Source of the DNA: Candidatus Krumholzibacteriia bacterium | Lineage (GTDB): Bacteria; Krumholzibacteriota; Krumholzibacteriia; LZORAL124-64-63 | Length of the DNA stretch: 64,000 nucleotides | Assembly (NCBI GenBank): GCA_016744705.1 | Contig: JADGDU010000011.1 | Location: 62,001-126,000 of the forward strand | Direction of reading: 5' to 3' | Part shown: positions 28,057 to 37,065 of the stretch, in pieces | How positions within the stretch are numbered: the stretch's first letter is position 1 | Layout of the letters: each line of letters begins with the position of its first letter | Notes under the pieces: generated by a model | Databases searched by the model: none | The model's input: the letters and a program-made list of their open reading frames with translations, nothing else | Told to the model about the DNA's origin: nothing | Position numbers and translations under genes: made by a program

Positions 28057-29276
28057 TTTTTCATCATCGGCTTGGGGTCGCAGAGAATGATGGCCGGCTC
28101 GGAAAACGGCACCAAGCGTTCTACAAAATCCACAATCTCCAGATTGGGTGAGCCCCGATAGAATTTGGCCATGGAGCGATCCATCCAGATGCGGTCCGAA
28201 TGCAGATAGATGGTGTAGGGCCGGTCACCTACCCCGTCTCCATCCATGTCGAAACCCACATAATCCTGCCAGAAATTTCCCAGCCAATCGTTGTCGATGG
28301 CGCTCGATGGTGCCGTCACCTGCACCTGTTGGAAATTTCCCTGGAAGTGGTTGCCGTGGATGATGTGCCCGCCCCGGTCCCCATAGAAAAACATGGCTAC
28401 ACTGTTGTAGGCAAAGGTATTGCCCAATAGGTAAAGAATATCTTCGGGGAAAATGGGTGAATTGGCGGTGAGGCCTACGGCGCAGTCGAGGATCTCATTG
28501 TATTCGATTCTGGTTTGGGAGCTGCCTTTGATGGCCACGGCCGACCCGGAGAGCTTGTCCTGATGTTGGATCCGGTTGTGATGGATGTAGAGGCTGTCGG
28601 AATATACTCCCACAATACCGTGTTCGTTGTCGCTGAGGATGTTGTGGGATATTTCGGTGGCCTGGGAGTAGATCAGTTCCATGCCCATGCGCCCACCGGA
28701 AATTTTATTGCCTTTGACCAGGTTGTAAGGAGAGCTGGCCAGAACCATGTCTCGCACCTGATAAATGATGTTGTCTTCAATGAGGTTGTATTTGCTATAC
28801 CAGAGCCTGATGCCTTCGCCGCGCAAAACAATGTCCCGATCAATCAGCGAGGAAATGAGATTGCCTCTGACGGTGTTGTGATTTCCCTTGGAGATGTGAA
28901 CACCGAAGAGGCAATTATCCACCATGTTGTTTTCGAAGATTACATGGTTGGCTTCAATGAGTACTCCGGAATCCACCAGATCATGAGAGCGGCCCGAGGC
29001 AGTCAGGCGCAGGTTGCGTACTTGCACACTATCGCAATCGATGGTCATGATGGTGCCGTGGCTTCGGCCGTGGATGATCACTTCTCCCTGACCATCAATG
29101 GTGATGGGTTTGGAAATGTGCACAGGGCCAATGTAGGTTCCCGGTCTCAGCTCCAGGGTCTCGCCAGCGGGAGTCAGGTTGATGAAGGGTTGCAGAGGAA
29201 TGGCTGCGCTGGCGCTGGCATGGGCCCACATCAGGAACAGGAACAAATTCAGCAGGAGTGTGCGCCGGACATTCAA
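28047..29276 (-). CDS. nosD: Second NosD-like periplasmic beta-helix protein
   Basis: The 409-residue protein has a signal peptide (ending ASASAA) and a right-handed beta-helix closely resembling the NosD at 22765. It shares PGTYIGPVHISKPITIDG near the start and NFWQDYVGFDMDGDGVGD with VERLVPFSEP near the end. It is a paralogue on the opposite strand at the far end of the nos cluster. The start is TTG 29276, 5 bases after AGGA; the nearby ATG is out of frame. The upstream gene's stop (29278-29280) is one base away, so it belongs to a minus-strand operon with a secreted protein and a C69 peptidase. Whether it serves NosZ or another copper protein is unknown. Confidence 0.88.
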   Translation of the reverse strand: MNVRRTLLLNLFLFLMWAHASASAAIPLQPFINLTPAGETLELRPGTYIGPVHISKPITIDGQGEVIIHGRSHGTIMTIDCDSVQVRNLRLTASGRSHDLVDSGVLIEANHVIFENNMVDNCLFGVHISKGNHNTVRGNLISSLIDRDIVLRGEGIRLWYSKYNLIEDNIIYQVRDMVLASSPYNLVKGNKISGGRMGMELIYSQATEISHNILSDNEHGIVGVYSDSLYIHHNRIQHQDKLSGSAVAIKGSSQTRIEYNEILDCAVGLTANSPIFPEDILYLLGNTFAYNSVAMFFYGDRGGHIIHGNHFQGNFQQVQVTAPSSAIDNDWLGNFWQDYVGFDMDGDGVGDRPYTIYLHSDRIWMDRSMAKFYRGSPNLEIVDFVERLVPFSEPAIILCDPKPMMKNQE

Positions 29277-29277
29277 T

Positions 29278-30936
29278 TTAATCCTGCTCCAGATCCAGGG
29301 CGGATTTGATCAGTTCTTGAACCACGGATTTTTTCATTTCCACATGAACCAAATAATCGTCATGGTCAATCGCCAGAGTTTGCTTGAACGGCAAAGGATG
29401 ATTGGTGATCCAGGGAATTTCATCTCCTTGGGTCATCTCTTCCACCAATTCCAGGACTACGCCCAAGGCCGCATTCAGGTCGCCAACGGTGGCTGATTGA
29501 ACAAAGCCGTTTTTGTTCACCTTTTTTAATCTGGGGTCCACTTGGCCTTTGTTCTCATCCACCCGGCCAATCAACTCGTTCATCAAGCCCTGGGTTGGCC
29601 CCCCACAGAAGAGCAGGTAGTTGTCAACTTGAGCCAGATAGATATTTCCGGACAGGAAGCGCAGCATGGTGACCATGTTCGAGGCTACCAAGGGGTCATC
29701 CAGGGACAGATCCAGATCTGCAGTGGCCAGGTTGTTCAGCTCTTCCTCATTGGGCACCAATTGCCAGGCCGATACATCATGGCCCTTGAACGGGATTGCT
29801 TCCATAACAGCCATTTCCAGTCCCATACCAAAACCGTTCATGCGGTTGGCCAGATCCAAAAGTTTTCGCCAGTCGTTTGGGGCATCATCGCTTTTGATGA
29901 TGCTCTGGAATGACGAATTGTTTTTTTCGAAGCGCATGGTCATGGCCGAAGGGGCAAAAGAGATGGTCATGGTGTTGAGGTAGTCAGTGTACCAGGTTTC
30001 GTACAACCGGGCGGCCTCTGGTGGCATCAGGGCCGTTGTGGAGTGCATGGTGGCCAAATAGTAGTCCATGAAAATGTTCATCTGGGATGATTGGTCCAGG
30101 GCTGAAACGGTGAGCAGACTCTCCCCTCCGGGCAGGAAGCGAGTCAGCTGGAGGGCTTCAGTAAAAGAGGGTTGAGGGCCGGGTGCAAAGTCGCTGCCGG
30201 GTTGGGTGCGGAAAATGAAATCTTTGGTTACGAGGTCGCCGTCCTGGCTCAGGAAAAGATCAAGCCCTTCGGCGGAATTCAGAAAACTGCGGGCCAATTT
30301 GATCGTGGCAAGGGTGGTTTCAAGGGAAGGCAATTCCTCGGAGGAATTCTCCGCCTGGAGCTGCATTTGTGATAATCCCATTTCCAAAAGAAACCGGTAG
30401 GTGTCGATGATGCTCGTCAGGTCCAGGGTGACGCTCATCAGGCCGGCATTCAGTTCGCTGGCCCAGGCTGGCTGCAGGTCAGACGGTGAAAAATAAGGAT
30501 CGGTGCTGACGGCAAGATATTGACCTTCTCTGATCAGATTGAACTTGTCCAAACCAGGGACTGAGGCCACTTCAAAATTATTGTCTTTCAAGGCCATCAG
30601 GCCCGTCACCTGGTATGGCTCGCCACCCATGGGGGGCATCAAGTTTAAAACCGCCAGGAATGGCTTGCTTCGGTCTACATGTTCTACAAATGCGGGGTCA
30701 AGGAGTTGCAGATAGTGAGAGAGAGAGGCATCCTGCCGGTCGAGTGTATGGGGGAGCACTTCTCGCCACAATGCATCCAACTCTTCCAGGGAAGAAACAG
30801 CCAACACGGCATCAGCTGAGGCCGGCAACAAAGATTTCATATCTTGGGGCATCTCAAAAGATTTTTGCTCTGCAGTGGCAACACTGGCCAGCAGGGCCGA
30901 AACCAGCAAAGAGATGAATAAAATACGGCGATACAT
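29278..30936 (-). CDS. Secreted protein of unknown function (DUF3352-like, tentative)
   Basis: The 552-residue protein has a clean Sec signal (ending SVATAE) and no lipobox, membrane helix or catalytic motif that I recognise. Its opening (LLPASADAVLAVSSLEELDALW) and the repeated 'residue-scoring' strands resemble DUF3352-type proteins, which are also uncharacterised; I hold this loosely. GGAGG lies 9 bases before the ATG. It sits between the C69 dipeptidase gene (24 bases upstream) and the second nosD (one base downstream), so all three are probably co-transcribed. Confidence 0.65.
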   Translation of the reverse strand: MYRRILFISLLVSALLASVATAEQKSFEMPQDMKSLLPASADAVLAVSSLEELDALWREVLPHTLDRQDASLSHYLQLLDPAFVEHVDRSKPFLAVLNLMPPMGGEPYQVTGLMALKDNNFEVASVPGLDKFNLIREGQYLAVSTDPYFSPSDLQPAWASELNAGLMSVTLDLTSIIDTYRFLLEMGLSQMQLQAENSSEELPSLETTLATIKLARSFLNSAEGLDLFLSQDGDLVTKDFIFRTQPGSDFAPGPQPSFTEALQLTRFLPGGESLLTVSALDQSSQMNIFMDYYLATMHSTTALMPPEAARLYETWYTDYLNTMTISFAPSAMTMRFEKNNSSFQSIIKSDDAPNDWRKLLDLANRMNGFGMGLEMAVMEAIPFKGHDVSAWQLVPNEEELNNLATADLDLSLDDPLVASNMVTMLRFLSGNIYLAQVDNYLLFCGGPTQGLMNELIGRVDENKGQVDPRLKKVNKNGFVQSATVGDLNAALGVVLELVEEMTQGDEIPWITNHPLPFKQTLAIDHDDYLVHVEMKKSVVQELIKSALDLEQD

Positions 30937-30960
30937 GAACGTCTTCCTCCTGATAGGGGC

Positions 30961-32586
30961 CTAATAGTCCGCCGGTTCGGAGAGGGTCTCATCCGTGGGC
31001 AAAAGGAACTGCTCTGGTCGCTGTTTCAGGACAGCCCGCAACCACGAATCCGGGTACCCTTTTTCCCGTGCTCTGCCGTCTGCATCCTTTACATAACCAT
31101 CGTTATAGGTGGTCAAAAGGTACTCGCCCAGGTCCCGCCATTTGCGCACCACATCTTCGGCATGCTGCACCGAATAATCGGTGAGGTAGGCCCGCATTAA
31201 TTCCGGGTCTTTTTTGGCCAATTCGGCGGCCGTTTTTTCCACGGCAGGCTGCAGTGCGAGGAATTGCCCTTCCAGTTGGTTCTGTACAGTGCGGATGTCG
31301 GGGCTCATGTAAGAATATTTCAGGGCGGCAAAGTTGGAGACGAAATTGAAGGTCCACCAGGCCGAATCCCAGGTGAATTGGCCCAGGCCGCCCCGGGCAT
31401 ATGATTCAGGGATGGCGTCGATCCCACAGTACAGAGGCACGTAACAGGTGAACCAGGTATCGTCCAGTCCGTACCACGTCAGCCCGCCCACGGGGTCTGG
31501 TAACCAGGACCGGGATTGGGTGACCATGGAAAAGCCCGTCTGCTGGGTGGAGATGGGGCGTTCCCAGGTGTACTGCATATCGTCCACTTCAAAGCCCATG
31601 GGGCGCCAGCGGGTAGGGTTGCCATAAGGGCCAGCGTCCACACCCTGGGTCATATCAAATTCGGTGCCTTCATAATGATCGCGCATGAGGTCGAAGACAG
31701 CAGCCACATCCAGTTTTTCATCAGGCTTGACCCAAAGGGGATATGGTTCGGCATCGGCATCGCCCCGCTGGTAATCCGCTGAAAAGTTTTGGGAAGGGGC
31801 GCAGCGACGGAACAGGCTCCAGACCCGGGCGGCAGTGTAGCGCAACTTCTGGGGAGTGGCTGGGTGGAAAGCTTTGCGCCAGCTGAAAGGGCCATCGGCC
31901 TCGTCGTACCAGCCGCTCTCCTGGGCAAACTGGACCATGTCCTGGCCGCTGTGCAGGCAGTTGTCGTCGTCATCCCAATCGAAGGTGGCAATGCGGCCTC
32001 CATTGGCGTAGGCGCTCACATAGCCGTTGGGAACACGCAAGGCCACCCAGTGGGCACCTTGACCGCCAGGTCCGGGGCCTACCATTTCCATGATCCAGGC
32101 TTCGTGGGCGTCGCCGATGGCAAATGATTCCCCTGTGCTGTTGTAGCCATATTCATCCACAAGGTCGCCCATGACCTGGATGGCGTGGCGGGCCGATTCT
32201 GCCCGCTGCAGGGTCAGTTGCATAAGGCGCCAGTAACTGAGCATGCCTTCGGGGTTGGTCAACTCTTCCCGGCCACCGGTGGTGGTTTCGCCGATGGTCA
32301 CCTGGTTTTCGTTCATGAGGTTCACCACGGCAAAGGTGTGGGCCGGTTGTTTGACTTTGCCCAGAACTTTCCCGCCCCAGGTGGTGACTTCGAAATAGTC
32401 GTCGGGCCCATGGTCGGCTGCGGGGGTATTGCGCAGAATGGGGTGGAATTCCCCGTCGCAGGTGTAGGTGACGATGACCGAGCCGTCAGCGGTGGCTTTG
32501 GGGGAAGCGATGAAATTGGTGCAGGCGGTGGCAGGAATGGCCACCAGCAAAATAAGCATAAGGAAAGAGCTGAGCAGGCGGGTCAT
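30961..32586 (-). CDS. Peptidase family C69 (dipeptidase A-like), exported
   Basis: The 541-residue protein belongs to the N-terminal-nucleophile C69 family. The signal peptide ends directly before Cys22 (IPATA then CTNFIASP). Cleavage there exposes the catalytic Cys in the family's C-T-N/T-hydrophobic context. Other family features are SFAIGDAHEAWIMEMVG and ALRVPNGYVSAYAN. It should hydrolyse di- or oligopeptides in the periplasm or outside. ATG 32586 has AAAGGA 8 bases upstream; the open frame extends 15 codons further. It heads the minus-strand group ending in the second nosD. Confidence 0.88.
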   Translation of the reverse strand: MTRLLSSFLMLILLVAIPATACTNFIASPKATADGSVIVTYTCDGEFHPILRNTPAADHGPDDYFEVTTWGGKVLGKVKQPAHTFAVVNLMNENQVTIGETTTGGREELTNPEGMLSYWRLMQLTLQRAESARHAIQVMGDLVDEYGYNSTGESFAIGDAHEAWIMEMVGPGPGGQGAHWVALRVPNGYVSAYANGGRIATFDWDDDDNCLHSGQDMVQFAQESGWYDEADGPFSWRKAFHPATPQKLRYTAARVWSLFRRCAPSQNFSADYQRGDADAEPYPLWVKPDEKLDVAAVFDLMRDHYEGTEFDMTQGVDAGPYGNPTRWRPMGFEVDDMQYTWERPISTQQTGFSMVTQSRSWLPDPVGGLTWYGLDDTWFTCYVPLYCGIDAIPESYARGGLGQFTWDSAWWTFNFVSNFAALKYSYMSPDIRTVQNQLEGQFLALQPAVEKTAAELAKKDPELMRAYLTDYSVQHAEDVVRKWRDLGEYLLTTYNDGYVKDADGRAREKGYPDSWLRAVLKQRPEQFLLPTDETLSEPADY

Positions 32587-32697
32587 GGGAGGATCCTTTC
32601 CCGGGAAAACTGGAATTTCGTGATTGTGCACTCAAACCATGTTAATATGTGGGGGAATAAATCAAAACAAACGTTTTTCATTTCCGGAGGATCATCC

Positions 32698-33117
32698 ATG
32701 CAGAGCCGTATTGTAGCCCGATTTGCCCTTTTAAGCCTGACCCTTATTTCTCTCTTGCTGGTGGGCGCCTGCAGCAGTAGCCCCAACCCGGCCCTCAACC
32801 TGGGCGGCATTGATATTGAAGAGGTATTCAACGGGCAGATGAACCGTGTGCAGCAGATTCTCGGTGGGGTCAATAGCACGGCGGGGCTGGACAAGGCTGC
32901 CTCTGAATTACAAACCGTTAGCTACAATTTGGATGATTTGATTTTCAATTCCCAAAAATTACCTCTGGATGGCCAAACAGCTTTGTCAGTGTTGGCCATG
33001 AAGGAAAGTTCCAACCTGCAGGAACTGGTCAATCAAGTGAATAACAATGCGGCTATGAAGGACAAGTTGGGCCCCGTGATGCAGGAAATTCAGGCCAAGG
33101 TCAGTCAGATGATCTGA
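32698..33117 (+). CDS. Small hypothetical lipoprotein
   Basis: The 139-residue protein has a lipoprotein signal with lipobox LLVGAC (Cys at about 24) and a mature part that is mostly helical (NRVQQILGGVNSTAGLDKA, LQELVNQVNNNAAMKDKLG). I recognise no family. GGAGG lies 7 bases before the ATG. The open frame extends far upstream, antisense to the C69 gene, and that part is not coding. It is divergent from the C69 gene, with a 111-base promoter region between. Confidence 0.75.
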   Translation: MQSRIVARFALLSLTLISLLLVGACSSSPNPALNLGGIDIEEVFNGQMNRVQQILGGVNSTAGLDKAASELQTVSYNLDDLIFNSQKLPLDGQTALSVLAMKESSNLQELVNQVNNNAAMKDKLGPVMQEIQAKVSQMI

Positions 33118-33140
33118 CCCCGCTGCCCAGTGACTGAGTC

Positions 33141-33163
33141 GGGGCCACAGCTCTTGTGGCCCC
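33141..33163 (+). terminator. Hairpin after the small lipoprotein gene
   Basis: GGGGCCACA (33141-33149) pairs perfectly with TGTGGCCCC (33155-33163) around GCTCT. No T-run follows. An imperfect palindrome, GTCAGATGATCTGAC (33103-33117), overlaps the stop codon just before it. Confidence 0.55.
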
Positions 33164-33197
33164 CGGCGAACATGACCAGTTTCGCACCCTCCCATTG

Positions 33198-33211
33198 TTA
33201 CCAATTGGTAA
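33198..33211. promoter_or_regulatory. Perfect 14-bp palindrome TTACCAATTGGTAA
   Basis: This is a fully symmetric site in the 272-base gap between two small plus-strand genes. Its size and symmetry suit a dimeric repressor, but there is no second copy in the gap and no known consensus that I can match with confidence. Confidence 0.3.
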
Positions 33212-33389
33212 TCCTGCCGCAATCTTCTGGCAACTATGAATCCTTTATCTTGCTGCCCATGAGGTGAAGCCGGACGCGCCCTCCGGTGAACTTCTGCGGA
33301 AGACGAGGCCATTTGGATAGGCCTTGTTTTAGGATGCGGTTTCCGAACCGGATGGCTGTCTTCCGCCAATTTGAAGATTGGAGGAAATA

Positions 33390-33824
33390 ATGTCATTCAC
33401 AATTGTGGCCATCATAGCAGGGGTACTTTTGGTGGGCATCACCATGGTTCTTCTCTTTTCAAGTTTGAAGTTGAAGAACTTGCGCACCATACCCAAGCCC
33501 CGGGAGTTTGAAGTGGAAACGTTCAAGATGTTTTCTGCCGAAGCCCGTGCCGGAGTGAAGCTCCAACAGGCTTGTTACAATAACGATCCTAAGGCGGCCA
33601 GTGAAGCCTTAACCATGTGGGCCTGGGCCAGTGGAGATTCGACAATGGTCAACAGTTTGGATCAAAAAAGAGAAGCGCTCAAAAAGCCGGCTTTTCGTAA
33701 GGCTGTCACAGATCTGTGGGCTCACCTGGAGTCAAAAGGAAACAGGACTTGGTTTGGGGATGCCCTGTGGAACGCTTTCCTCGAAACAAATCCGGAATTC
33801 TACAATCTGGAGATAACCGGTTAG
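33390..33824 (+). CDS. Hypothetical protein with one N-terminal membrane helix
   Basis: The 144-residue protein has one membrane helix (about 4-26) and a cytoplasmic or periplasmic helical domain that is mildly basic (NNDPKAASEALTMWAWASG, ALKKPAFRKAVTDLWAHLES). The repeated helix pairs resemble the anchors of TPR-like or NfeD-type accessory proteins, but I cannot assign a family. ATG 33390 lies 5 bases after GGAGG. It has no operon partner on either side. Confidence 0.7.
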   Translation: MSFTIVAIIAGVLLVGITMVLLFSSLKLKNLRTIPKPREFEVETFKMFSAEARAGVKLQQACYNNDPKAASEALTMWAWASGDSTMVNSLDQKREALKKPAFRKAVTDLWAHLESKGNRTWFGDALWNAFLETNPEFYNLEITG

Positions 33825-33847
33825 CAGAAAAACGACGTGGTTAAGAT

Positions 33848-33904
33848 CTGGGACCCGTCTCCCGTCATGCGACACGCGCCCTGTTCGTGTGGCTGTGGTC
33901 CCAG
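33848..33904. repeat. Nested inverted repeat upstream of the response regulator gene
   Basis: CTGGGACC (33848-33855) pairs with GGTCCCAG (33897-33904). Inside it ACACG (33872-33876) pairs with CGTGT (33886-33890). It lies between the hypothetical gene ending at 33824 and the regulator starting at 34017, and could act in termination or control. Confidence 0.45.
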
Positions 33905-33923
33905 GTCATAACCCATATCAAGT

Positions 33924-33960
33924 CATGGGTCAGGCATTCCCATTCTTTGCCTGGCCCATG
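33924..33960. repeat. 13-bp inverted repeat upstream of the response regulator gene
   Basis: CATGGGTCAGGCA (33924-33936) pairs with TGCCTGGCCCATG (33948-33960), with one G-T pair, around an 11-base loop. It ends 56 bases before the regulator start and has no T-run. It may be an operator for autoregulation or a leader hairpin. Confidence 0.45.
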
Positions 33961-34016
33961 TCCTGTGTTAGGCTCTCGAAAACAGCAACTCTGATGAACC
34001 CAACAATGGAGCCGGG

Positions 34017-34691
34017 ATGCACGTCCTGATTATTGAAGACGACAAGGAAGCCGCCAGTTATGTGCGCAAGGGATTGCGTGAGAGCGGGCACACCGTCACG
34101 GTGGCCAACAATGGCGACGACGGTTTGATGATGGCCCGCAGTGAGAACTTCGATGTTCTGGTGGTCGACCGCATGCTGCCGGATATGGAGGGCTTGGAAA
34201 TCATCCAGACCATCCGTAGGGAAGGCCTCAATACTCCGGCTCTCATTCTCAGTGCTCTGTCTGAAGTGGGACATCGCGTGGAAGGCCTCAAAGCCGGTGG
34301 CGATGATTACCTCACCAAGCCTTTTGCTTTTTCTGAACTTTTGGCTCGCTTGGAAGCCTTGATACGCCGGACCAATCCTGATATTGCCACCACTGAATAC
34401 ACAGTGGGTGATTTGAACTTGAACCTGCTGACCCGGGAAGTTCGCCGTGGCGAGATTGCTCTGGAGCTGCAACCCCGCGAGTTTTCTCTGCTTTCCTATC
34501 TTATGCAAAACGCCGGACAGGTGGTGACCCGGACCATGCTTTTGGAGAATGTCTGGGAGTATAATTTTGATCCCCAAACGAACGTGGTGGATGTTCACAT
34601 CAGCCGCTTGCGCGGGAAGATTGACAAGGGTTTTGAATCCAGTTTGCTGGAAACGGTTCGCGGAGCCGGATACCGCATGGTGAAACCATGA
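34017..34691 (+). CDS. OmpR/PhoB-family response regulator
   Basis: The 224-residue protein has a receiver domain (Asp51 as phosphoacceptor in VVDRMLPD, Lys near 102 in LTKPFAF) and a winged-helix DNA-binding domain with RREFSLLSYLM-type and DVHISRLRGKID segments. Its organisation resembles copper/heavy-metal-type regulators such as CusR. The ATG follows GGAG by 5 bases. Its stop overlaps the start of the kinase gene (ATGA), so the two form a two-component pair. The strong inverted repeats upstream could be its own target. Confidence 0.93.
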   Translation: MHVLIIEDDKEAASYVRKGLRESGHTVTVANNGDDGLMMARSENFDVLVVDRMLPDMEGLEIIQTIRREGLNTPALILSALSEVGHRVEGLKAGGDDYLTKPFAFSELLARLEALIRRTNPDIATTEYTVGDLNLNLLTREVRRGEIALELQPREFSLLSYLMQNAGQVVTRTMLLENVWEYNFDPQTNVVDVHISRLRGKIDKGFESSLLETVRGAGYRMVKP

Positions 34692-36052
34692 AAAACCTCC
34701 ACCGCAGTCGAATTTTTCGGTATGCGGTGGCTTATACCGGTTTGTTCTTCATCTCTACCTTGCTGGTACTGACCTTTATCTATGCGGTCACTTTTCGCAG
34801 TTCCAACAACAAAATTGAAGAGCGGCTAGCTCAGGAGTCTCAATGGCTGGTTGAGCTACTGAGTAATTGCACTGAGTTTGAAAAAGTCACCCGGTTGAAT
34901 TTTCACATTTCGGACCATCCGGGCAGTCTGGGTATTTACCTGTTGCTGGACGCCAATGGCCAGCGGTTGTCCGGTAATCTGGATCGTCTGCCGGATGTGG
35001 TCCTGTCCAATGGGAAATTCCTGGATTTTTATCATCAGGACGATGAAGAGGATCCCGAGTTATTACATATGCTGGCCATACAGGTGGAGCTGGATCAAGG
35101 TTGCACTCTGATGGTGGGCCATAACTATGCGGCTATTGACCAGATCAAGCGAGAAATCCGTCCCGCCGTTGCCTGGGCCCTGGGGATCAGCTTTGCTCTG
35201 GGAATGTTGGTGGCCATCTTCCTGGCCCGCCGCCTGGCCCGTCGTCTGGAAATCATCAACCGCACCAGTCGCACCATTTTTGAAGGCAATTTAGAGCGCC
35301 GCATGATCCGCACCGGCAGTGGCGATGAGTTTGATCATTTGAGCAGCAACCTAAACCGCATGCTCGACCGAATCTTCAATCTGATGGCCAGTGTCCGGGG
35401 TGTTACTGATAACATTGCTCACGATTTGCGCAGTCCCCTGTCGCGCATGCGAAGCCGTATGGAGGTTGCTCTTCTGGCTGACCGGCCCTGCGAGGAATAT
35501 CGGGAGGTTCTGGTTGATACCATCGAAGATACCGACCGCCTGCTGAAGACATTCAATTCCCTGCTGACCATTGCCAGAGTGGAGTCCGGTGCTGCCAAAA
35601 AAGATTTCACGGCCATTGATTTGCAGCAAATCATCATCGACACCGTAGAACTATATGGGCCTGTGGCAGAAGAGCGCGGACAAACGTTACAAATGTCCTG
35701 TCCTGAGCATCTGAACATGCAGGGCAATGCAGACCTGCTGGTGCAGGCATTGGCTAATCTCTTGGACAACGCCATCAAATATGCCCCCCGGGGGGCCGTT
35801 ATTGTCGTCTCTGCTCAATATGGTGAGGACGCCATCAGTTTGGATGTGGCCGATAATGGCCCAGGAATTCCTGAACATTTTCGAGAGAAAGCCTTGCAAC
35901 GTTTCACCCGTTTGGATGCCAGCCGGACCAAACCCGGGCAGGGGTTGGGCCTCAGTTTGGTGCAGGTGGTGGCGCAAATGCATGGGGGGGATGTTCGGTT
36001 GGAAGATGCCCGTCCTGGCTTGCGAGTGAGGGTGCAATTGCATCGCGGTTGA
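34688..36052 (+). CDS. Membrane sensor histidine kinase
   Basis: The 454-residue protein has two membrane helices (about 14-36 and 155-178) flanking a periplasmic sensor region of about 115 residues. A HAMP segment follows, then a dimerisation domain with His245 in DNIAHDLRSPLSRMRS and an ATP-binding domain with NLLDNAIKYAP, DNGPGIP and GQGLGLSLV. It is the partner of the preceding regulator. The pair resembles CusS/CusR-type systems, so a metal or envelope signal is possible, which would suit the copper-rich neighbourhood. This is inference only. Confidence 0.92.
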   Translation: MKNLHRSRIFRYAVAYTGLFFISTLLVLTFIYAVTFRSSNNKIEERLAQESQWLVELLSNCTEFEKVTRLNFHISDHPGSLGIYLLLDANGQRLSGNLDRLPDVVLSNGKFLDFYHQDDEEDPELLHMLAIQVELDQGCTLMVGHNYAAIDQIKREIRPAVAWALGISFALGMLVAIFLARRLARRLEIINRTSRTIFEGNLERRMIRTGSGDEFDHLSSNLNRMLDRIFNLMASVRGVTDNIAHDLRSPLSRMRSRMEVALLADRPCEEYREVLVDTIEDTDRLLKTFNSLLTIARVESGAAKKDFTAIDLQQIIIDTVELYGPVAEERGQTLQMSCPEHLNMQGNADLLVQALANLLDNAIKYAPRGAVIVVSAQYGEDAISLDVADNGPGIPEHFREKALQRFTRLDASRTKPGQGLGLSLVQVVAQMHGGDVRLEDARPGLRVRVQLHRG

Positions 36053-36137
36053 TATGGCTTATGATCAGCCCTCGCGCGGAACTTTGAAACAGGCTACTTT
36101 GGGAGCAATACTTAACCTCTTCCCAAGGATTTTCCAT

Positions 36138-36917
36138 TTGTTGATCGACACCCATTGCCATTTGAATTTGCCGCCTTTGGGTGGTGAACCCGATGCGGTC
36201 ATTGCCCGGGCCAGGGCTCGTTCTGTGGGCAGCATCATTGTGCCAGCGTACGACCAAGAGGCATGGGCTGATGTGCTGACTCTGGCATCCCGGCCGAATA
36301 TCCATGCCGCACTGGGGCTGCACCCCTGGGTTGCGGATCAGGCATCTGCTGAAGGAAATCTCAAAGAAGTATTGGCCGAGGCCATTGCCCAAGCTGAGAC
36401 TAAGGTTGTGGCCATAGGGGAAATTGGTCTGGATACAAAAGTCGATGGACCACCCTTGGATGTGCAGATTTCTGTGTTGAAAATCCAGGTGGAATTGGCT
36501 GCAGATCTGGATTTGCCGGTCATTCTCCATTGCCGGGGCGCCTTCAGTGAACTGCTGGGGGCGATCAAGCACTACCAGGGAAATATCCGGGGCGTCATCC
36601 ACGCCTTTTCACGGGGGCCGGAGTTGGCCCAGCGCTTCCACGCAGCCGGATTGCATTTTGGGCTTGGCGGTGGCGTCACCCGAGAGAATGCACGGAAGAT
36701 TCGTCGGGGCGCCAAGGTGATTCCTCTGAACCGGCTGGTTCTGGAAACCGATGCACCTTCCATTGGGGTGGCCGGCGTCAGGCCTGAAAACACAGAACCT
36801 CACCATGTGGCGGATGTTGCGACAGCTTTGGCTGATTTAAGGGATGAAGATTTGAGCGTTATTACTGAAGCGACAACGGCCAATGCCACCAGATTATTTG
36901 GCCTTCCTGAGAAATAA
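36138..36917 (+). CDS. tatD: TatD-family metal-dependent hydrolase
   Basis: The protein is a TatD-like TIM-barrel hydrolase. It opens with the metal-binding LLIDTHCHL motif, has GEIGLDTKVD, an ILHCRGAF segment, GVIHAFSRG, and ends with LETDAPSIGV. Family members are Mg-dependent 3'-5' nucleases or deacylases. Taking TTG 36138 gives 259 residues, the family's usual length, with AAGGA 8 bases upstream. An ATG at 36054 would add 28 residues before the conserved start and lacks a good ribosome site. It directly follows the kinase gene and may share its operon. Confidence 0.87.
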   Translation: MLIDTHCHLNLPPLGGEPDAVIARARARSVGSIIVPAYDQEAWADVLTLASRPNIHAALGLHPWVADQASAEGNLKEVLAEAIAQAETKVVAIGEIGLDTKVDGPPLDVQISVLKIQVELAADLDLPVILHCRGAFSELLGAIKHYQGNIRGVIHAFSRGPELAQRFHAAGLHFGLGGGVTRENARKIRRGAKVIPLNRLVLETDAPSIGVAGVRPENTEPHHVADVATALADLRDEDLSVITEATTANATRLFGLPEK

Positions 36918-37065
36918 TTCCAACTTTTTGCCATGATTTTGCAGAAAAGACCAACCAATGGTTCTCACTTACTGAAAAACCATGTAGATTAGGTTCAAAT
37001 ATTCCGCAGTCACGCCGGGTAGGTAATTTGCAAACTGCTCGAACCCTCACAGGAGTGTGAAAAAA

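Noticed and set aside
28515..29309. 264-codon plus-strand open frame opposite the second nosD
   Set aside because: The minus strand encodes a clear NosD with signal peptide; the plus-strand translation resembles nothing.
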